Of a stretch of DNA of 20,165 bases, positions 6,346 through 17,822 are shown piece by piece. The position numbers and the translations under genes are program-made. The stretch covers positions 1 to 20,165 of the forward strand of contig JANTFJ010000005.1 of assembly GCA_024763495.1 (NCBI GenBank). The letters are read 5' to 3'. Position 1 is the first letter of the stretch; each line of letters begins with the position of its first letter. The DNA comes from Desulfobulbaceae bacterium. GTDB lineage: Bacteria > Desulfobacterota > Desulfobulbia > Desulfobulbales > SURF-16. The notes beneath the pieces are model-generated. The model was not told the DNA's origin and made no database searches. It was given only the letters and a program-made list of their open reading frames with translations.

Positions 6346-6492
6346 CTAGGAGGTTGTCCGAGAATAGGCATTTTTTCTCAAATCAAGGCATTTTGAAAAA
6401 ATAAGCACAGCCATATAGTTGATATTGTGAGCATTATTTTTTCAAAATAACACAGAGTTGGTGAAAAAGGGCATTCTCGGACAGCCTCCTGG
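6346..6492. mobile_element. 147 bp MITE-like element (copy D)
   Basis: Full copy, ends CTAGGAGGTTGTCCGAGAAT and ATTCTCGGACAGCCTCCTGG. It shares its last four bases (CTGG, 6489-6492) with the start of copy E and differs from E at only about four positions, so the pair arose recently. Confidence 0.88.
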
Positions 6493-6635
6493 GAGGTTGT
6501 CCGAGAATAGGCATTTTTTCTCAAATCAAGGCATTTTGAAAAAATAAGCACAGCCATATAGTTGATATTGTGAGCATTATTTTTCCAAAATAACACAGAG
6601 TTGGGGAAAAAGGGCATTCTCGGACAGCCTCCTAG
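6489..6635. mobile_element. 147 bp MITE-like element (copy E), overlapping D by 4 bp
   Basis: Full copy, ends CTGGGAGGTTGTCCGAGAAT and ATTCTCGGACAGCCTCCTAG. The head-to-tail arrangement with D through a shared 4-bp end is what insertion into a CTAG-like flank of an older copy would give. Confidence 0.88.
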
Positions 6636-6676
6636 GTGTTTAGCGAATATTAGGTGCTACCCCCGTGAGTAGTTAC
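6636..6676 (+). repeat. R-family repeat, right-end fragment
   Basis: TGTTTAGCGAATATTAGGTG then CTACCCCCGTGAGTAGTTAC is the right terminus of the R family (compare 5804-5844). It is cut off on its left by MITE E and touches MITE fragment F on its right. Confidence 0.65.
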
Positions 6677-6723
6677 AATAACACAGAGTTGGGGAAAAAG
6701 GGCATTCTCGGACAGCCTCCTGG
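6677..6723. mobile_element. MITE-like element, right end only (copy F)
   Basis: AATAACACAGAGTTGGGGAA through ATTCTCGGACAGCCTCCTGG is the last 47 bp of the 147 bp element, starting directly after an R-family GTTAC terminus. Confidence 0.78.
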
Positions 6724-6800
6724 CCCTGCGATAATACATCGGTATATTGCAGGTTTGAAGCGTGTGCAGGGTGGTGTTCATGGAGCCTTTACCCGAATAC
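6724..6800 (+). repeat. V-family repeat fragment upstream of rpoB
   Basis: CCCTGCGATAATACATCGGT then ATATTGCAGGTTTGAAGCGT and GTGCAGGGTGGT correspond to 15514-15570 of the V copy after rpoC, with small gaps. The ends are eroded. Confidence 0.6.
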
Positions 6801-6844
6801 TGACGTATTATCAGGTAAATTCTCGGCTAACCAATCGTAAGGAA

Positions 6845-6862
6845 TCAAAATTTAAATTTTGA
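6845..6862. other. 18-bp perfect AT-rich palindrome upstream of rpoB
   Basis: TCAAAATTTAAATTTTGA is perfectly self-complementary and lies 17 bp before the rpoB Shine-Dalgarno. It may be an operator or a local RNA hairpin, though chance is possible in AT-rich sequence. Confidence 0.45.
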
Positions 6863-6891
6863 GCTGATTTTACAGTTTAAGGAAAAGTTTC

Positions 6892-9800
6892 ATGAACAAA
6901 ACGAAACGAGTAAGAAAGAGTTTTGCCAAAATCGGTGAGATTGTCAGTAAACCGCATCTTATTGAAATGCAGCGTTTATCTTATGAACAGTTTTTGCAGC
7001 GTAATGTTGATGACCCTGACGATCGAGAAGATAAAGGGCTGCAGGCAGTTTTTAAGTCAGTTTTTCCAATAGAAGATTTTAACGGGCTGTGTACCTTGGA
7101 ATTTGTCAATTATATTTTTGGTGAACCAAAGTATACGGTGGCAGAATGCGTTGAGCGTGGCATGACGCATGATGTCCCTATTAAAATTACTGTTCGGCTG
7201 GTATCATTTGATGTTGATCCTGACAGTGGTGTACAGTCTATTCGTGATATAAAGGAACAGGCCGTATATCTCGGCAGCATTCCCCTGATGACCAAGTCCG
7301 GGGTATTTATAGTCAATGGCACTGAGCGGGTAATTGTCAGTCAGTTACAGAGATCGCCGGGACTTTTTTATGCTCATGATAAGGGTAAGAGCCATTCTAC
7401 CGGCAAGCTTCTGTATTCTGCCAGGATAATTCCGGTTCGCGGTTCCTGGGTAGATATGGAGTTTGACGCCAAGGATATTCTGCATGTCAGGATTGATCGT
7501 CGCCGTAAATTTCCGATTTCTACCTTGCTGAAGGCTCTCGGATATAATGCTTCGGAATTATTAAGGTTTTTTTATTCGGTTGATAAAATTTTCTTACGTG
7601 AGGGGAAAATATATAAATCCTTTGACCCGGCAAATGTTGTCGGTGAACGTGCCCCTCATGATTTAATAAATAAGGAGACCGGCGATGTAATTGCTAAAAA
7701 AGGTCGTAAGATCGGCAAGGGGCTGGCTAAAAAACTAGCTAAAGCCGGTATTGAGGAATTAGAAATTGAGCAGGATTCTTTGTTGGGAAAAAGAGTTGCT
7801 GATGATATTTTTCATCCGGTCAATAATGAACTTATCCTGCCCTGTAATACCGAAATAACAGAATCTTTTCTCGCTGATTTGAATGAAGCCGGAATAGAGT
7901 CTTTTGAGATTCTCAATATTGATGGAATTAAGGTGACGGATTCGTTCTGCCGTACTCTTGCCCTGGATAAGGCCATAACCACTGAAGATGCCCTGCTCGA
8001 GATATATCGGCGTCTGCGGCCAAGCAGTCCTCCAACCCCTGAGATTGCTGAGACTTTTTTTAATAATCTTTTCTTTAACCCTGATACTTATGATCTTTCT
8101 GTTGTCGGTCGATTTAAGATTAACGCCAAGCTGGGTGTTGATACGGATATTTCCGTCAAAACCTTGACCAAAGAAGATATTATGCTTGCAGTCCGTTACC
8201 TGGTGCGTTTGAAAGACGCGCAGGGGGCGGTTGACGACATTGATCATCTTGGTAATCGGCGGGTGCGTACTGTTGGCGAGCTGGTTGAAAATCAATATCG
8301 GATAGGTCTTGTCCGGATGGAGCGGGCCATCAGGGAGCGGATGAGTCTTCAGGAGGTTGAGACCCTGATGCCCCATGATCTGATTAATCCCAAGCCGATA
8401 ACTGCAGCAATCAAGGAGTTTTTTGGTACCAGCCAGTTGTCCCAGTTTATGGATCAGACTAATCCTCTCTCTGAAGTGACCCATAAACGCCGGCTCAGCG
8501 CTCTGGGACCTGGTGGTTTGTCAAGGGAGCGGGCCGGTTTTGAGGTGCGGGATGTTCATCCTACCCACTATGGTCGTATCTGTCCGGTTGAAACCCCTGA
8601 GGGGCCGAATATAGGCCTGATTGTTTCCCTGGCTACCTATGCTAAAGTCAACCAGTTTGGTTTTATTGAAACTCCTTATCGTAAAGTTGAAAATCGTAAA
8701 GTTACTGATGATGTAAAATATATGACCGCACTTGATGAGCAGAAGAATGTTATAGCTTCCGCTCTGGCGCCGGTTGATGAAAAAGGAATGCTGCTCGAAG
8801 GCAATCTGATTGCCAGAGAGGAAGGAGAGGTCGTAATTACCACGTCCGACAAGATCAGCGCCATGGATGTGTCGCCAAACCAACTGGTAAGTGTTGCAGC
8901 CTCGCTGGTTCCTTTCCTGGAAAATGACGATGCTAACCGGGCCTTGATGGGATCAAACATGCAGCGCCAGGGAGTCCCGCTCCTGAGGACTGCCGCGCCT
9001 CTGGTTGGAACCGGCCTGGAAGCTGTTGTTGCCCGTGATTCCGGGGTTTGCCTGTTGGCCGGCGGAAGTGGCGTGGTTGAGGAGGTTGACGCTAATCGGG
9101 TTGTTGTCCGTTATGATGAGGCAGGCACTGATGGCTTTGATACGGGGGTAGGTATATACCGTCTGGATAAGTACCGGAAGTCAAATCAGTCAACCTGTTT
9201 TACCCAGCGGGCCCTGGTCTTGCCGGGGCAGAGAATTAAGAAAAATGATATCCTGGCTGATGGGCCGGGGATAGAGCAGGGAGAACTGGCTCTTGGTAAA
9301 AATGTTACCATCGCCTTTATGCCCTGGCGAGGTTACAATTTTGAGGATTCTATCCTGGTAAGTGAGGAGTTGTTGAAAAATGATACATATACTTCACTGC
9401 ATATTGAGGTTTTTGAGACCGTTGCCCGTGACACCAAACTGGGCAAGGAAGAGATAACCAGGGATATTCCCAATGTCAGTGAAGACAGTCTGCGGAACCT
9501 TGATGACAGCGGGGTGGTGCGGATTGGTGCTGAGATAAAACCAGGCGACACCATGGTTGGTAAGGTAACTCCCAAGGGAGAGACCCAGTTGTCGCCCGAG
9601 GAGAAACTTTTGCGGGCTATTTTTGGAGAAAAAGCCGGTGATGTCAAGGATACCTCACTGCGGGTACCGCCTGGAGTAGAAGGGGTGGTAATTGATGCTA
9701 AGGTTTTTTCTCGTAAAGGAGTGGAAAAAGATGAGCGATCACTGGCCATTGAAGAGATGGAAGTGGCCCGGCTCAGTAAAGACATGGACGATGAGATAAG

Positions 9801-10983
9801 CTGCCTGCAGAAAGGGGTCAGGCACGGCCTGGCAGAAATTCTCTCCGGCCAGAAGGCTTTATCTGCAGTTGTTTCCCGGGAAGGTGGTATTCTGCTTGAA
9901 GAGGGCCGGGAGATTAGCCTGGATCTGCTTTATAAGTTATCTATTTCTCGAATTAAACGGCTTGATTATTCAAACCGGGAAGAGTTTGAGGATGTCATAG
10001 AGACTATGTATGAGCGTTATAATCGTCAGGTTAATCAGGTAAAAAAACGTTGTGAAGCCAGGATTGACCGGTTGCGTAAAGGTGATGATCTGCCGCCGGG
10101 GGTTATTAAAATGGTCAAGATCTACGTGGCAACCAAGCGGAAATTATCTGTCGGGGATAAAATGGCAGGGCGGCATGGCAACAAGGGTGTTGTCTCCCGG
10201 CTTTTACCAGTAGAAGACATGCCGTATTTTGAAGATGGTACCCCGGTTGACATGGTTTTAAATCCCCTTGGCGTTCCTTCCCGGATGAATGTCGGGCAGA
10301 TTCTTGAAACGCATCTGGGCTTTGCCGGTAAGAGGCTTGGTGAGCAACTGGCAGCCATGGCAGAAAAAAGAGATAATTCTGCTATCAAGAAAAAACTTCA
10401 GGTTATTTATTCAGAGGAAGAATATAAAAGTTTAACTGAAAATTTTGCTGATGATGAACTGCATGAGCTGGCCCGGCAGTGTGGACGGGGACTTCATGTG
10501 GCCACCCCTGTTTTTGATGGTGCGGTGGAAAGTGAAATCCGGCAGATGCTGGTTGAGTCCGGGGTTGATGAGGTAGGGCAGTCAATACTGTATGATGGAA
10601 TGACCGGGGAAAAATTTGAGAATCCGGTTACAGTTGGGGTCATGTACGTCATGAAGCTTCATCATCTTGTTGATGATAAAATTCATGCCAGGTCTACCGG
10701 GCCTTATTCCCTGGTTACCCAGCAGCCCCTGGGTGGTAAGGCCCAGTTTGGCGGCCAGCGCCTGGGAGAGATGGAGGTCTGGGCGATGGAGGCCTATGGC
10801 GCTGCCTATACATTGCAGGAATTTTTGACGGTTAAATCGGATGATGTCGCAGGCCGTACCAAGATGTATGAGAAAATAGTCAAAGGTAATAATTTTCTTG
10901 AGGCTGGCCTGCCGGAATCGTTCAACGTCCTGATTAAAGAGCTGCAGGGGCTTTGCTTAGATATGGAACTTTTAAACGATTAA
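6892..10983 (+). CDS. rpoB: DNA-directed RNA polymerase subunit beta
   Basis: 1363 residues, against 1342 in E. coli. Beta forms one pincer of RNA polymerase and much of the catalytic cleft. The rifampicin region [15 protein letters not shown] starts at 512, with D521, H531 and S536 matching the sensitive-type E. coli residues D516, H526 and S531. [12 protein letters not shown] follows. The catalytic-centre motif [16 protein letters not shown] begins at 1088, with K1090 and K1098 equivalent to E. coli K1065 and K1073. A lineage insertion in the lobe (about 230-370, with [18 protein letters not shown]) and the beta flap insertion (about 940-1060) are present. ATG 6892 follows AAGGAAAA at 6879. 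It is followed by rpoC after 103 bp; the 1.5 kb of repeats upstream is unusual. Confidence 0.98.
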   Translation: MNKTKRVRKSFAKIGEIVSKPHLIEMQRLSYEQFLQRNVDDPDDREDKGLQAVFKSVFPIEDFNGLCTLEFVNYIFGEPKYTVAECVERGMTHDVPIKITVRLVSFDVDPDSGVQSIRDIKEQAVYLGSIPLMTKSGVFIVNGTERVIVSQLQRSPGLFYAHDKGKSHSTGKLLYSARIIPVRGSWVDMEFDAKDILHVRIDRRRKFPISTLLKALGYNASELLRFFYSVDKIFLREGKIYKSFDPANVVGERAPHDLINKETGDVIAKKGRKIGKGLAKKLAKAGIEELEIEQDSLLGKRVADDIFHPVNNELILPCNTEITESFLADLNEAGIESFEILNIDGIKVTDSFCRTLALDKAITTEDALLEIYRRLRPSSPPTPEIAETFFNNLFFNPDTYDLSVVGRFKINAKLGVDTDISVKTLTKEDIMLAVRYLVRLKDAQGAVDDIDHLGNRRVRTVGELVENQYRIGLVRMERAIRERMSLQEVETLMPHDLINPKPITAAIKEFFGTSQLSQFMDQTNPLSEVTHKRRLSALGPGGLSRERAGFEVRDVHPTHYGRICPVETPEGPNIGLIVSLATYAKVNQFGFIETPYRKVENRKVTDDVKYMTALDEQKNVIASALAPVDEKGMLLEGNLIAREEGEVVITTSDKISAMDVSPNQLVSVAASLVPFLENDDANRALMGSNMQRQGVPLLRTAAPLVGTGLEAVVARDSGVCLLAGGSGVVEEVDANRVVVRYDEAGTDGFDTGVGIYRLDKYRKSNQSTCFTQRALVLPGQRIKKNDILADGPGIEQGELALGKNVTIAFMPWRGYNFEDSILVSEELLKNDTYTSLHIEVFETVARDTKLGKEEITRDIPNVSEDSLRNLDDSGVVRIGAEIKPGDTMVGKVTPKGETQLSPEEKLLRAIFGEKAGDVKDTSLRVPPGVEGVVIDAKVFSRKGVEKDERSLAIEEMEVARLSKDMDDEISCLQKGVRHGLAEILSGQKALSAVVSREGGILLEEGREISLDLLYKLSISRIKRLDYSNREEFEDVIETMYERYNRQVNQVKKRCEARIDRLRKGDDLPPGVIKMVKIYVATKRKLSVGDKMAGRHGNKGVVSRLLPVEDMPYFEDGTPVDMVLNPLGVPSRMNVGQILETHLGFAGKRLGEQLAAMAEKRDNSAIKKKLQVIYSEEEYKSLTENFADDELHELARQCGRGLHVATPVFDGAVESEIRQMLVESGVDEVGQSILYDGMTGEKFENPVTVGVMYVMKLHHLVDDKIHARSTGPYSLVTQQPLGGKAQFGGQRLGEMEVWAMEAYGAAYTLQEFLTVKSDDVAGRTKMYEKIVKGNNFLEAGLPESFNVLIKELQGLCLDMELLND

Positions 10984-11009
10984 AATTTTGGGGCAAGACA
11001 ACTGTCCGG

Positions 11010-11040
11010 GCAAGAAAACATTAACTTTTTGTTTTCCTGC
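11010..11040 (+). other. Hairpin in the rpoB-rpoC spacer
   Basis: GCAAGAAAAC (11010-11019) and GTTTTCCTGC (11031-11040) pair over 10 positions with one mismatch around an 11-nt loop. It is not followed directly by a T-run. Its role is unknown. The rest of the 103 bp spacer has no repeat-family copy. Confidence 0.35.
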
Positions 11041-11086
11041 TTCCGGCTGCTGTTTTTTGTCCTCTGACTTCTGACATAGGTGCGTC

Positions 11087-15151
<4,065 letters not shown>

Positions 15152-15219
15152 GGGGCTCACTCAAAAATAACTTCGCATTCTAAATGTCCACATTACACCT
15201 TATCTCTACTGATTTATTT

Positions 15220-15441
15220 GTAACTATTCAGGTAGGGGCGAAAAACTGCCCAAACCACTGACCTGTAACTGTTCAGAGGTAAGTGAACGAAGAGAGACTC
15301 CGTGTGCTTTAGCTGTGCGTGATAAGGCTGGCACCCATACTACGGGCATAAACTTCGCATACTAATAATGCTATGTAAGACAGACTTATCGCGTGCAGGT
15401 AAGCGCAGAATCCGGATGAAGTGCAAAGGAACAGCGCTTAT
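15220..15441 (+). repeat. T-family repeat after rpoC (copy T1)
   Basis: Begins GTAACTATTCAGGTAGGGGC. Within it CAGGT...GGGC...GCCC...ACCTG form a nested hairpin, then GTAACTGTTCAGAGGTAAG repeats the end motif. The middle carries ATACTACGGGCATAAACTTC and GCTATGTAAGACAGACTTAT. The right end is degenerate (about 15441). Nothing recognisable lies in 15152-15219, and no clear terminator follows rpoC. Confidence 0.78.
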
Positions 15442-15593
15442 AAAGTACACCCAGCCGGCGACAACCCCATAACTGTTAAGGATTCAGGTACGCCGCCATG
15501 TACGCGCTTTACGCCCTGCGATATACATCGGTATTGCACAGGGCTAAAGCGAGTGCAGGGTGGTATGGGGCGCTTACCCCATCAGTAGTTATG
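15442..15593 (+). repeat. V-family repeat, most complete copy
   Basis: TAAAGTACACCCAGCCGGCG leads to CATAACTGTTAAGG at 15469. The body contains CCGCCATGTACGCGCTTTAC, CCCTGCGATATACATCGGTA and GTGCAGGGTGGTATGGGGCG, and it ends CCCCATCAGTAGTTATG. Inverted ends are CATAACTG and CAGTAGTTATG. The following stretch 15594-15816 shows no gene or repeat I recognise. Confidence 0.68.
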
Positions 15594-15816
15594 TTGAATA
15601 TAGTGAAAGATCACGTATTTTCAGAAATTACCGGGAAGAAAAAAGGCGAAGACTTGCAGGCATTTCGTGGCAGCGTCATAAACTAATTGGCGAACGACAA
15701 GGAAATTTATGAATTTATGTTAGAAGTGAAAGTAACATGTTCCAGCTTCCTTCTGGATCAGCCTTAAATAGAGGATGACTCTGTTTTTTTCTTCCTGGCC
15801 GGCGGTAAAAATGGCC

Positions 15817-15845
15817 TTGACATCAAGCAAATGTTCGGGTATGTA
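15817..15845 (+). promoter_or_regulatory. Candidate promoter for rpsL-rpsG
   Basis: Perfect -35 TTGACA at 15817-15822, 17-bp spacer, then TATGTA at 15840-15845, a poor -10 (3 of 6). It lies 276 bp upstream of rpsL and would place repeat T2 inside the 5' leader. It is also the only -35-like site in the spacer that I would offer. Confidence 0.35.
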
Positions 15846-15884
15846 TTGCGTTTCTCGTTCGTATGAGAATATAGAAATTATTTA

Positions 15885-16085
15885 GTAACTATTCAGGTAG
15901 GGGGCGAAAAACTGCCCAAACCACCGACCTGTAACTGTTCAGAGGTAAGCGAACGTAGTGAGACTCCGTGTGCTGTAGCTGTGCGTGATCAGGCTGGCAC
16001 CCCATACTACGGGCATAAACTTCGCATACTAATGCTATGTAAGACAGACTTATCGCGTCCAGATGAAGTGCAGCTGAATAGTTAC
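15885..16085 (+). repeat. T-family repeat upstream of rpsL (copy T2)
   Basis: 201 bp with perfect 10-bp inverted ends GTAACTATTC / GAATAGTTAC. It is nearly identical to T1 over the left 150 bp but lacks the GCAGGTAAGCGCAGAATCCG block near the right end. It ends 21 bp before the rpsL Shine-Dalgarno. Confidence 0.85.
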
Positions 16086-16120
16086 CTATTTTTTTAAAAA
16101 AGAGTTAAGGAGTTATGTAA

Positions 16121-16492
16121 ATGCCAACCATCAATCAGTTGATTCGCCAGGGCCGTAAAAAATCAATTAAGCGAACAAATACACCGGCTTTGAAAGGATC
16201 ACCCCAGAAACGTGGTGTTTGTGTACGTGTTTATACTACAACCCCGAAAAAACCTAATTCGGCACTGAGAAAAGTCGCCAGGGTTCGATTGACAAATGGT
16301 ATTGAAGTGACTTCATATATCCCGGGGATCGGTCATAACCTTCAAGAGCATTCAGTTGTCCTGATCAGGGGAGGCAGGGTGAAGGATCTGCCTGGTGTCC
16401 GCTATCATGTTGTCAGGGGAACGCTTGACACTCTCGGGGTTTCAGAACGGCGGAAAGGCCGCTCCAAGTATGGAGCAAAACGACCTAAATAA
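16121..16492 (+). CDS. rpsL: 30S ribosomal protein S12
   Basis: 123 residues, the usual length. S12 sits at the decoding centre and monitors codon-anticodon fit. The loop [16 protein letters not shown] (39-54) has the streptomycin-related lysines K43 and K44. GGRVKDLPG (84-92) has K88 and D89, the latter being the residue that is methylthiolated in many bacteria. These are all wild-type, so streptomycin sensitivity is expected. ATG 16121 has AAGGAG at 16107-16112. An ATG-TAA start-stop pair (16115-16120) sits directly before it. It begins the str group rpsL-rpsG-fusA-tuf, with rpsG 579 bp downstream, an unusually wide gap. Confidence 0.98.
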   Translation: MPTINQLIRQGRKKSIKRTNTPALKGSPQKRGVCVRVYTTTPKKPNSALRKVARVRLTNGIEVTSYIPGIGHNLQEHSVVLIRGGRVKDLPGVRYHVVRGTLDTLGVSERRKGRSKYGAKRPK

Positions 16493-16507
16493 TGCCGGAA
16501 GTAATTT

Positions 16508-16701
16508 GTAACTATTCAGGCAGGGCGAAAAACTGCCCCAACCACAGACCTGTAAATGTTCAGAGGTAAGCGAACGAAGTAAGACTCCGTGTGATTTAGA
16601 TGTGCCTGATAAGGCCGGTGCAGCATACTAATGCTATGTAAGACAGACATATCGCGTGCAGGTAAGCGCAGACTCCGGATGAAGTGCAGCAGAATAGTTA
16701 C
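16508..16701 (+). repeat. T-family repeat after rpsL (copy T3)
   Basis: 194 bp with perfect 10-bp inverted ends GTAACTATTC / GAATAGTTAC, so T2 and T3 bracket rpsL in the same orientation. It lacks the ACGGGCATAAACTTC segment present in T1 and T2 but keeps the GCAGGTAAGCGCAGACTCCG block absent from T2. Confidence 0.85.
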
Positions 16702-16770
16702 AGTAATTTTAGCCTTAATTGATAGTTTATTCGGAGTTTTTCAGCAGAAATTTAGGTGTAAGGTTCTACG

Positions 16771-16800
16771 CTTTTTTTCAAGACTTTGCTTGGAAAAAAG
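16771..16800. other. AT-rich hairpin between rpsL and rpsG
   Basis: CTTTTTTTCAAG (16771-16782) pairs with CTTGGAAAAAAG (16789-16800) around a 6-nt loop with one wobble. It is poor in G-C and not a convincing terminator. The rest of 16702-16850 holds nothing recognised. Confidence 0.35.
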
Positions 16801-16850
16801 AGGCCTTTGGCAATAAATTGCTGCATAGTAACTCAAGAAAAATCAGTCTC

Positions 16851-16929
16851 TGTAGGAGCTCAGCCCCTGAGCGATAAAACATGATGCAGAGCTCACAGCA
16901 TGGATCGCCCAGAGGGCTGGGCTCCTACA
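16851..16929. repeat. REP-like inverted doublet (REPIN-like)
   Basis: Two head-to-head units share the arms TGTAGGAGCTCAGCCCCTGA (16851) and, reversed, TGTAGGAGCCCAGCCCTCTG (from 16929), separated by a short interior. Each continues into GCGAT. A GTAG head followed by a G-C-rich imperfect hairpin is the layout of REP sequences moved by RAYT (TnpA-REP) transposases. It is a single copy here with no RAYT gene in the window. Confidence 0.7.
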
Positions 16930-16972
16930 AACTTTATTATCACCTTAGGCCGAGGTCGTTGACTTAGCTGAC

Positions 16973-17006
16973 ATGTCGATATTATAAGAAATTATAAAAT
17001 CGACAT
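16973..17006 (+). other. 15-bp stem with GAAA tetraloop upstream of rpsG
   Basis: ATGTCGATATTATAA (16973-16987), GAAA, TTATAAAATCGACAT (16992-17006): 14 of 15 positions pair. It ends 65 bp before the rpsG start. In E. coli, S7 controls its own translation from the rpsL-rpsG spacer. Whether this hairpin does that job, or is a DNA-binding site, is unknown. Confidence 0.5.
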
Positions 17007-17071
17007 AAAATTGGTTATTGACAGGCTGTAAGCGCCTGATCTTAAGGTGTCCAGAGAAGGAGCAAGTTGAA

Positions 17072-17545
17072 ATGCCAAGACGCAAATTGGTGGCCAAGAG
17101 GCCTATAACGCCTGATTCCCGTTACAACAGTCCTCTTGTTGCAAAGTTTATAAATGGTTTAATGCAGCGCGGCAAAAAAAATATTGCCAGTAAAATATTT
17201 TACGATGCCATGGATATTGTCAAGGACAGAATAGCTGACAGTGAACCTCTTGAAGTGTTTGAAAAAGCCATGGAACAGGTACGGCCGAGAGTTGAAGTGA
17301 AGTCACGCCGGGTAGGTGGCGCAACCTATCAGGTTCCTATTGAGGTCAGGCCCGAACGTCGAAATGCTCTGGCAATTCGTTGGCTGGTACTTTTCGCTCA
17401 GAAAAGATCCGGGAAAACCATGGCGGATAAGCTGGCTTCAGAATTTACCGATGCTTTTAATAATCGGGGGGCTTCTGTTAAAAAGCGGGAAGATACTCAT
17501 AAAATGGCAGAGGCGAACAAGGCGTTTGCTCATTATCGCTGGTAA
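17072..17545 (+). CDS. rpsG: 30S ribosomal protein S7
   Basis: 157 residues, typical for S7, a primary 16S rRNA binder that nucleates assembly of the 30S head and lies at the E site. The family start [20 protein letters not shown] is clear. [23 protein letters not shown] follows, then [21 protein letters not shown] (about 77-97), and a conserved tail [23 protein letters not shown] 17072 has AAGGAG at 17057-17062; the upstream in-frame ATG at 17018 overlaps this Shine-Dalgarno and would add residues foreign to S7. It is followed by a terminator at 17605, so fusA appears to be transcribed at least partly on its own. Confidence 0.98.
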   Translation: MPRRKLVAKRPITPDSRYNSPLVAKFINGLMQRGKKNIASKIFYDAMDIVKDRIADSEPLEVFEKAMEQVRPRVEVKSRRVGGATYQVPIEVRPERRNALAIRWLVLFAQKRSGKTMADKLASEFTDAFNNRGASVKKREDTHKMAEANKAFAHYRW

Positions 17546-17591
17546 GACCTGAAGTGGTGAAGCCTTGAATCACATTTTATTTTTATCCTGG

Positions 17592-17620
17592 TTGACAGGA
17601 AACCAGAACCCGGTTATAAA
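17592..17620 (+). promoter_or_regulatory. Strong sigma70-type promoter for fusA-tuf, inside the rpsG terminator
   Basis: Perfect -35 TTGACA (17592-17597), a 17-bp spacer and TATAAA (17615-17620, 5 of 6). Expected transcription start is near 17627, about 195 nt upstream of fusA. The spacer contains the left arm of the terminator hairpin and the start site lies in the right arm, so transcripts made here cannot form that hairpin. Confidence 0.75.
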
Positions 17621-17641
17621 AGCTGGGTTCTTTGTTTTTTG
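17605..17641 (+). terminator. Terminator after rpsG
   Basis: AGAACCCGG (17605-17613) pairs with CTGGGTTCT (17623-17631), 9 bp with one G-U and a 9-nt loop, followed by TTG and six T residues. It should end much of the rpsL-rpsG transcript before fusA. Confidence 0.72.
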
Positions 17642-17706
17642 ATTACAAACTTGGCGTTTTTTTAATTTTTTTCATTGAAATGTTTTCTTCTTAAAATTCG
17701 AGCTGG

Positions 17707-17734
17707 TTGTTATTTGCCTGGATTGTGTCATAAT
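17707..17734 (+). promoter_or_regulatory. Second candidate promoter before fusA
   Basis: TTGTTA (17707-17712, 4 of 6), 16-bp spacer, CATAAT (17729-17734, 5 of 6). It is weaker than the site at 17592 and lies just before the MITE remnant. Confidence 0.35.
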
Positions 17735-17736
17735 TT

Positions 17737-17801
17737 ATAGACATTTTTTCTTAAAATAACACAGAGTTGGGTGAAAGGGGCATTCTCGGACAGGCTCCTG
17801 G
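17737..17801. mobile_element. MITE-like element, internally deleted remnant (copy G)
   Basis: About 65 bp: ATAGACATTTTTTCTT from the left part joins AAAATAACACAGAGTTGG from the right part, then ATTCTCGGACAGGCTCCTGG closes the element. The loss lies between two ATTTTTTC direct repeats of the full element, and the outer left end is also gone. Its right end is 21 bp from the fusA start. Confidence 0.75.
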
Positions 17802-17822
17802 AGATGACCAGAGAATTAAGAT

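Noticed and set aside
5867..6862. Small frames between rplL and rpoB (5867-6064, 6177-6371, 6378-6617, 6665-6862)
   Set aside because: Each is made largely of MITE, R, S or V repeat sequence. The repeated peptide in 6378-6617 comes from the two tandem MITEs, not from protein repeats.
7350..7620. Frameshift or intein in rpoB
   Set aside because: The frame is open from 6892 to 10983. The extra length over E. coli fits known lineage insertions, with no intein splice motifs.
7759..8484. 241-aa minus-strand frame inside rpoB (and similar long minus-strand frames in rpoC, for example 11801-12493)
   Set aside because: They are antisense shadows of strongly conserved rpoB/rpoC coding sequence with no ribosome sites or known family features.
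15498..15686. 62-aa frame after rpoC and the 61-aa frame at 16631-16816
   Set aside because: The first lies mostly in a V repeat and the second starts in T3 and runs into AT-rich spacer. Neither has a Shine-Dalgarno or a family match.
15220..16701. T repeats as a CRISPR array
   Set aside because: Only three copies of about 200 bp, irregularly spaced with a gene between them, no short regular direct repeats with unique spacers, and no cas genes.
17018..17046. TTGACA at 17018 as an rpsG promoter
   Set aside because: The position 17 bp downstream reads CTTAAG, a poor -10, and nearby shifts are no better. The same applies to TTGACA at 5913.
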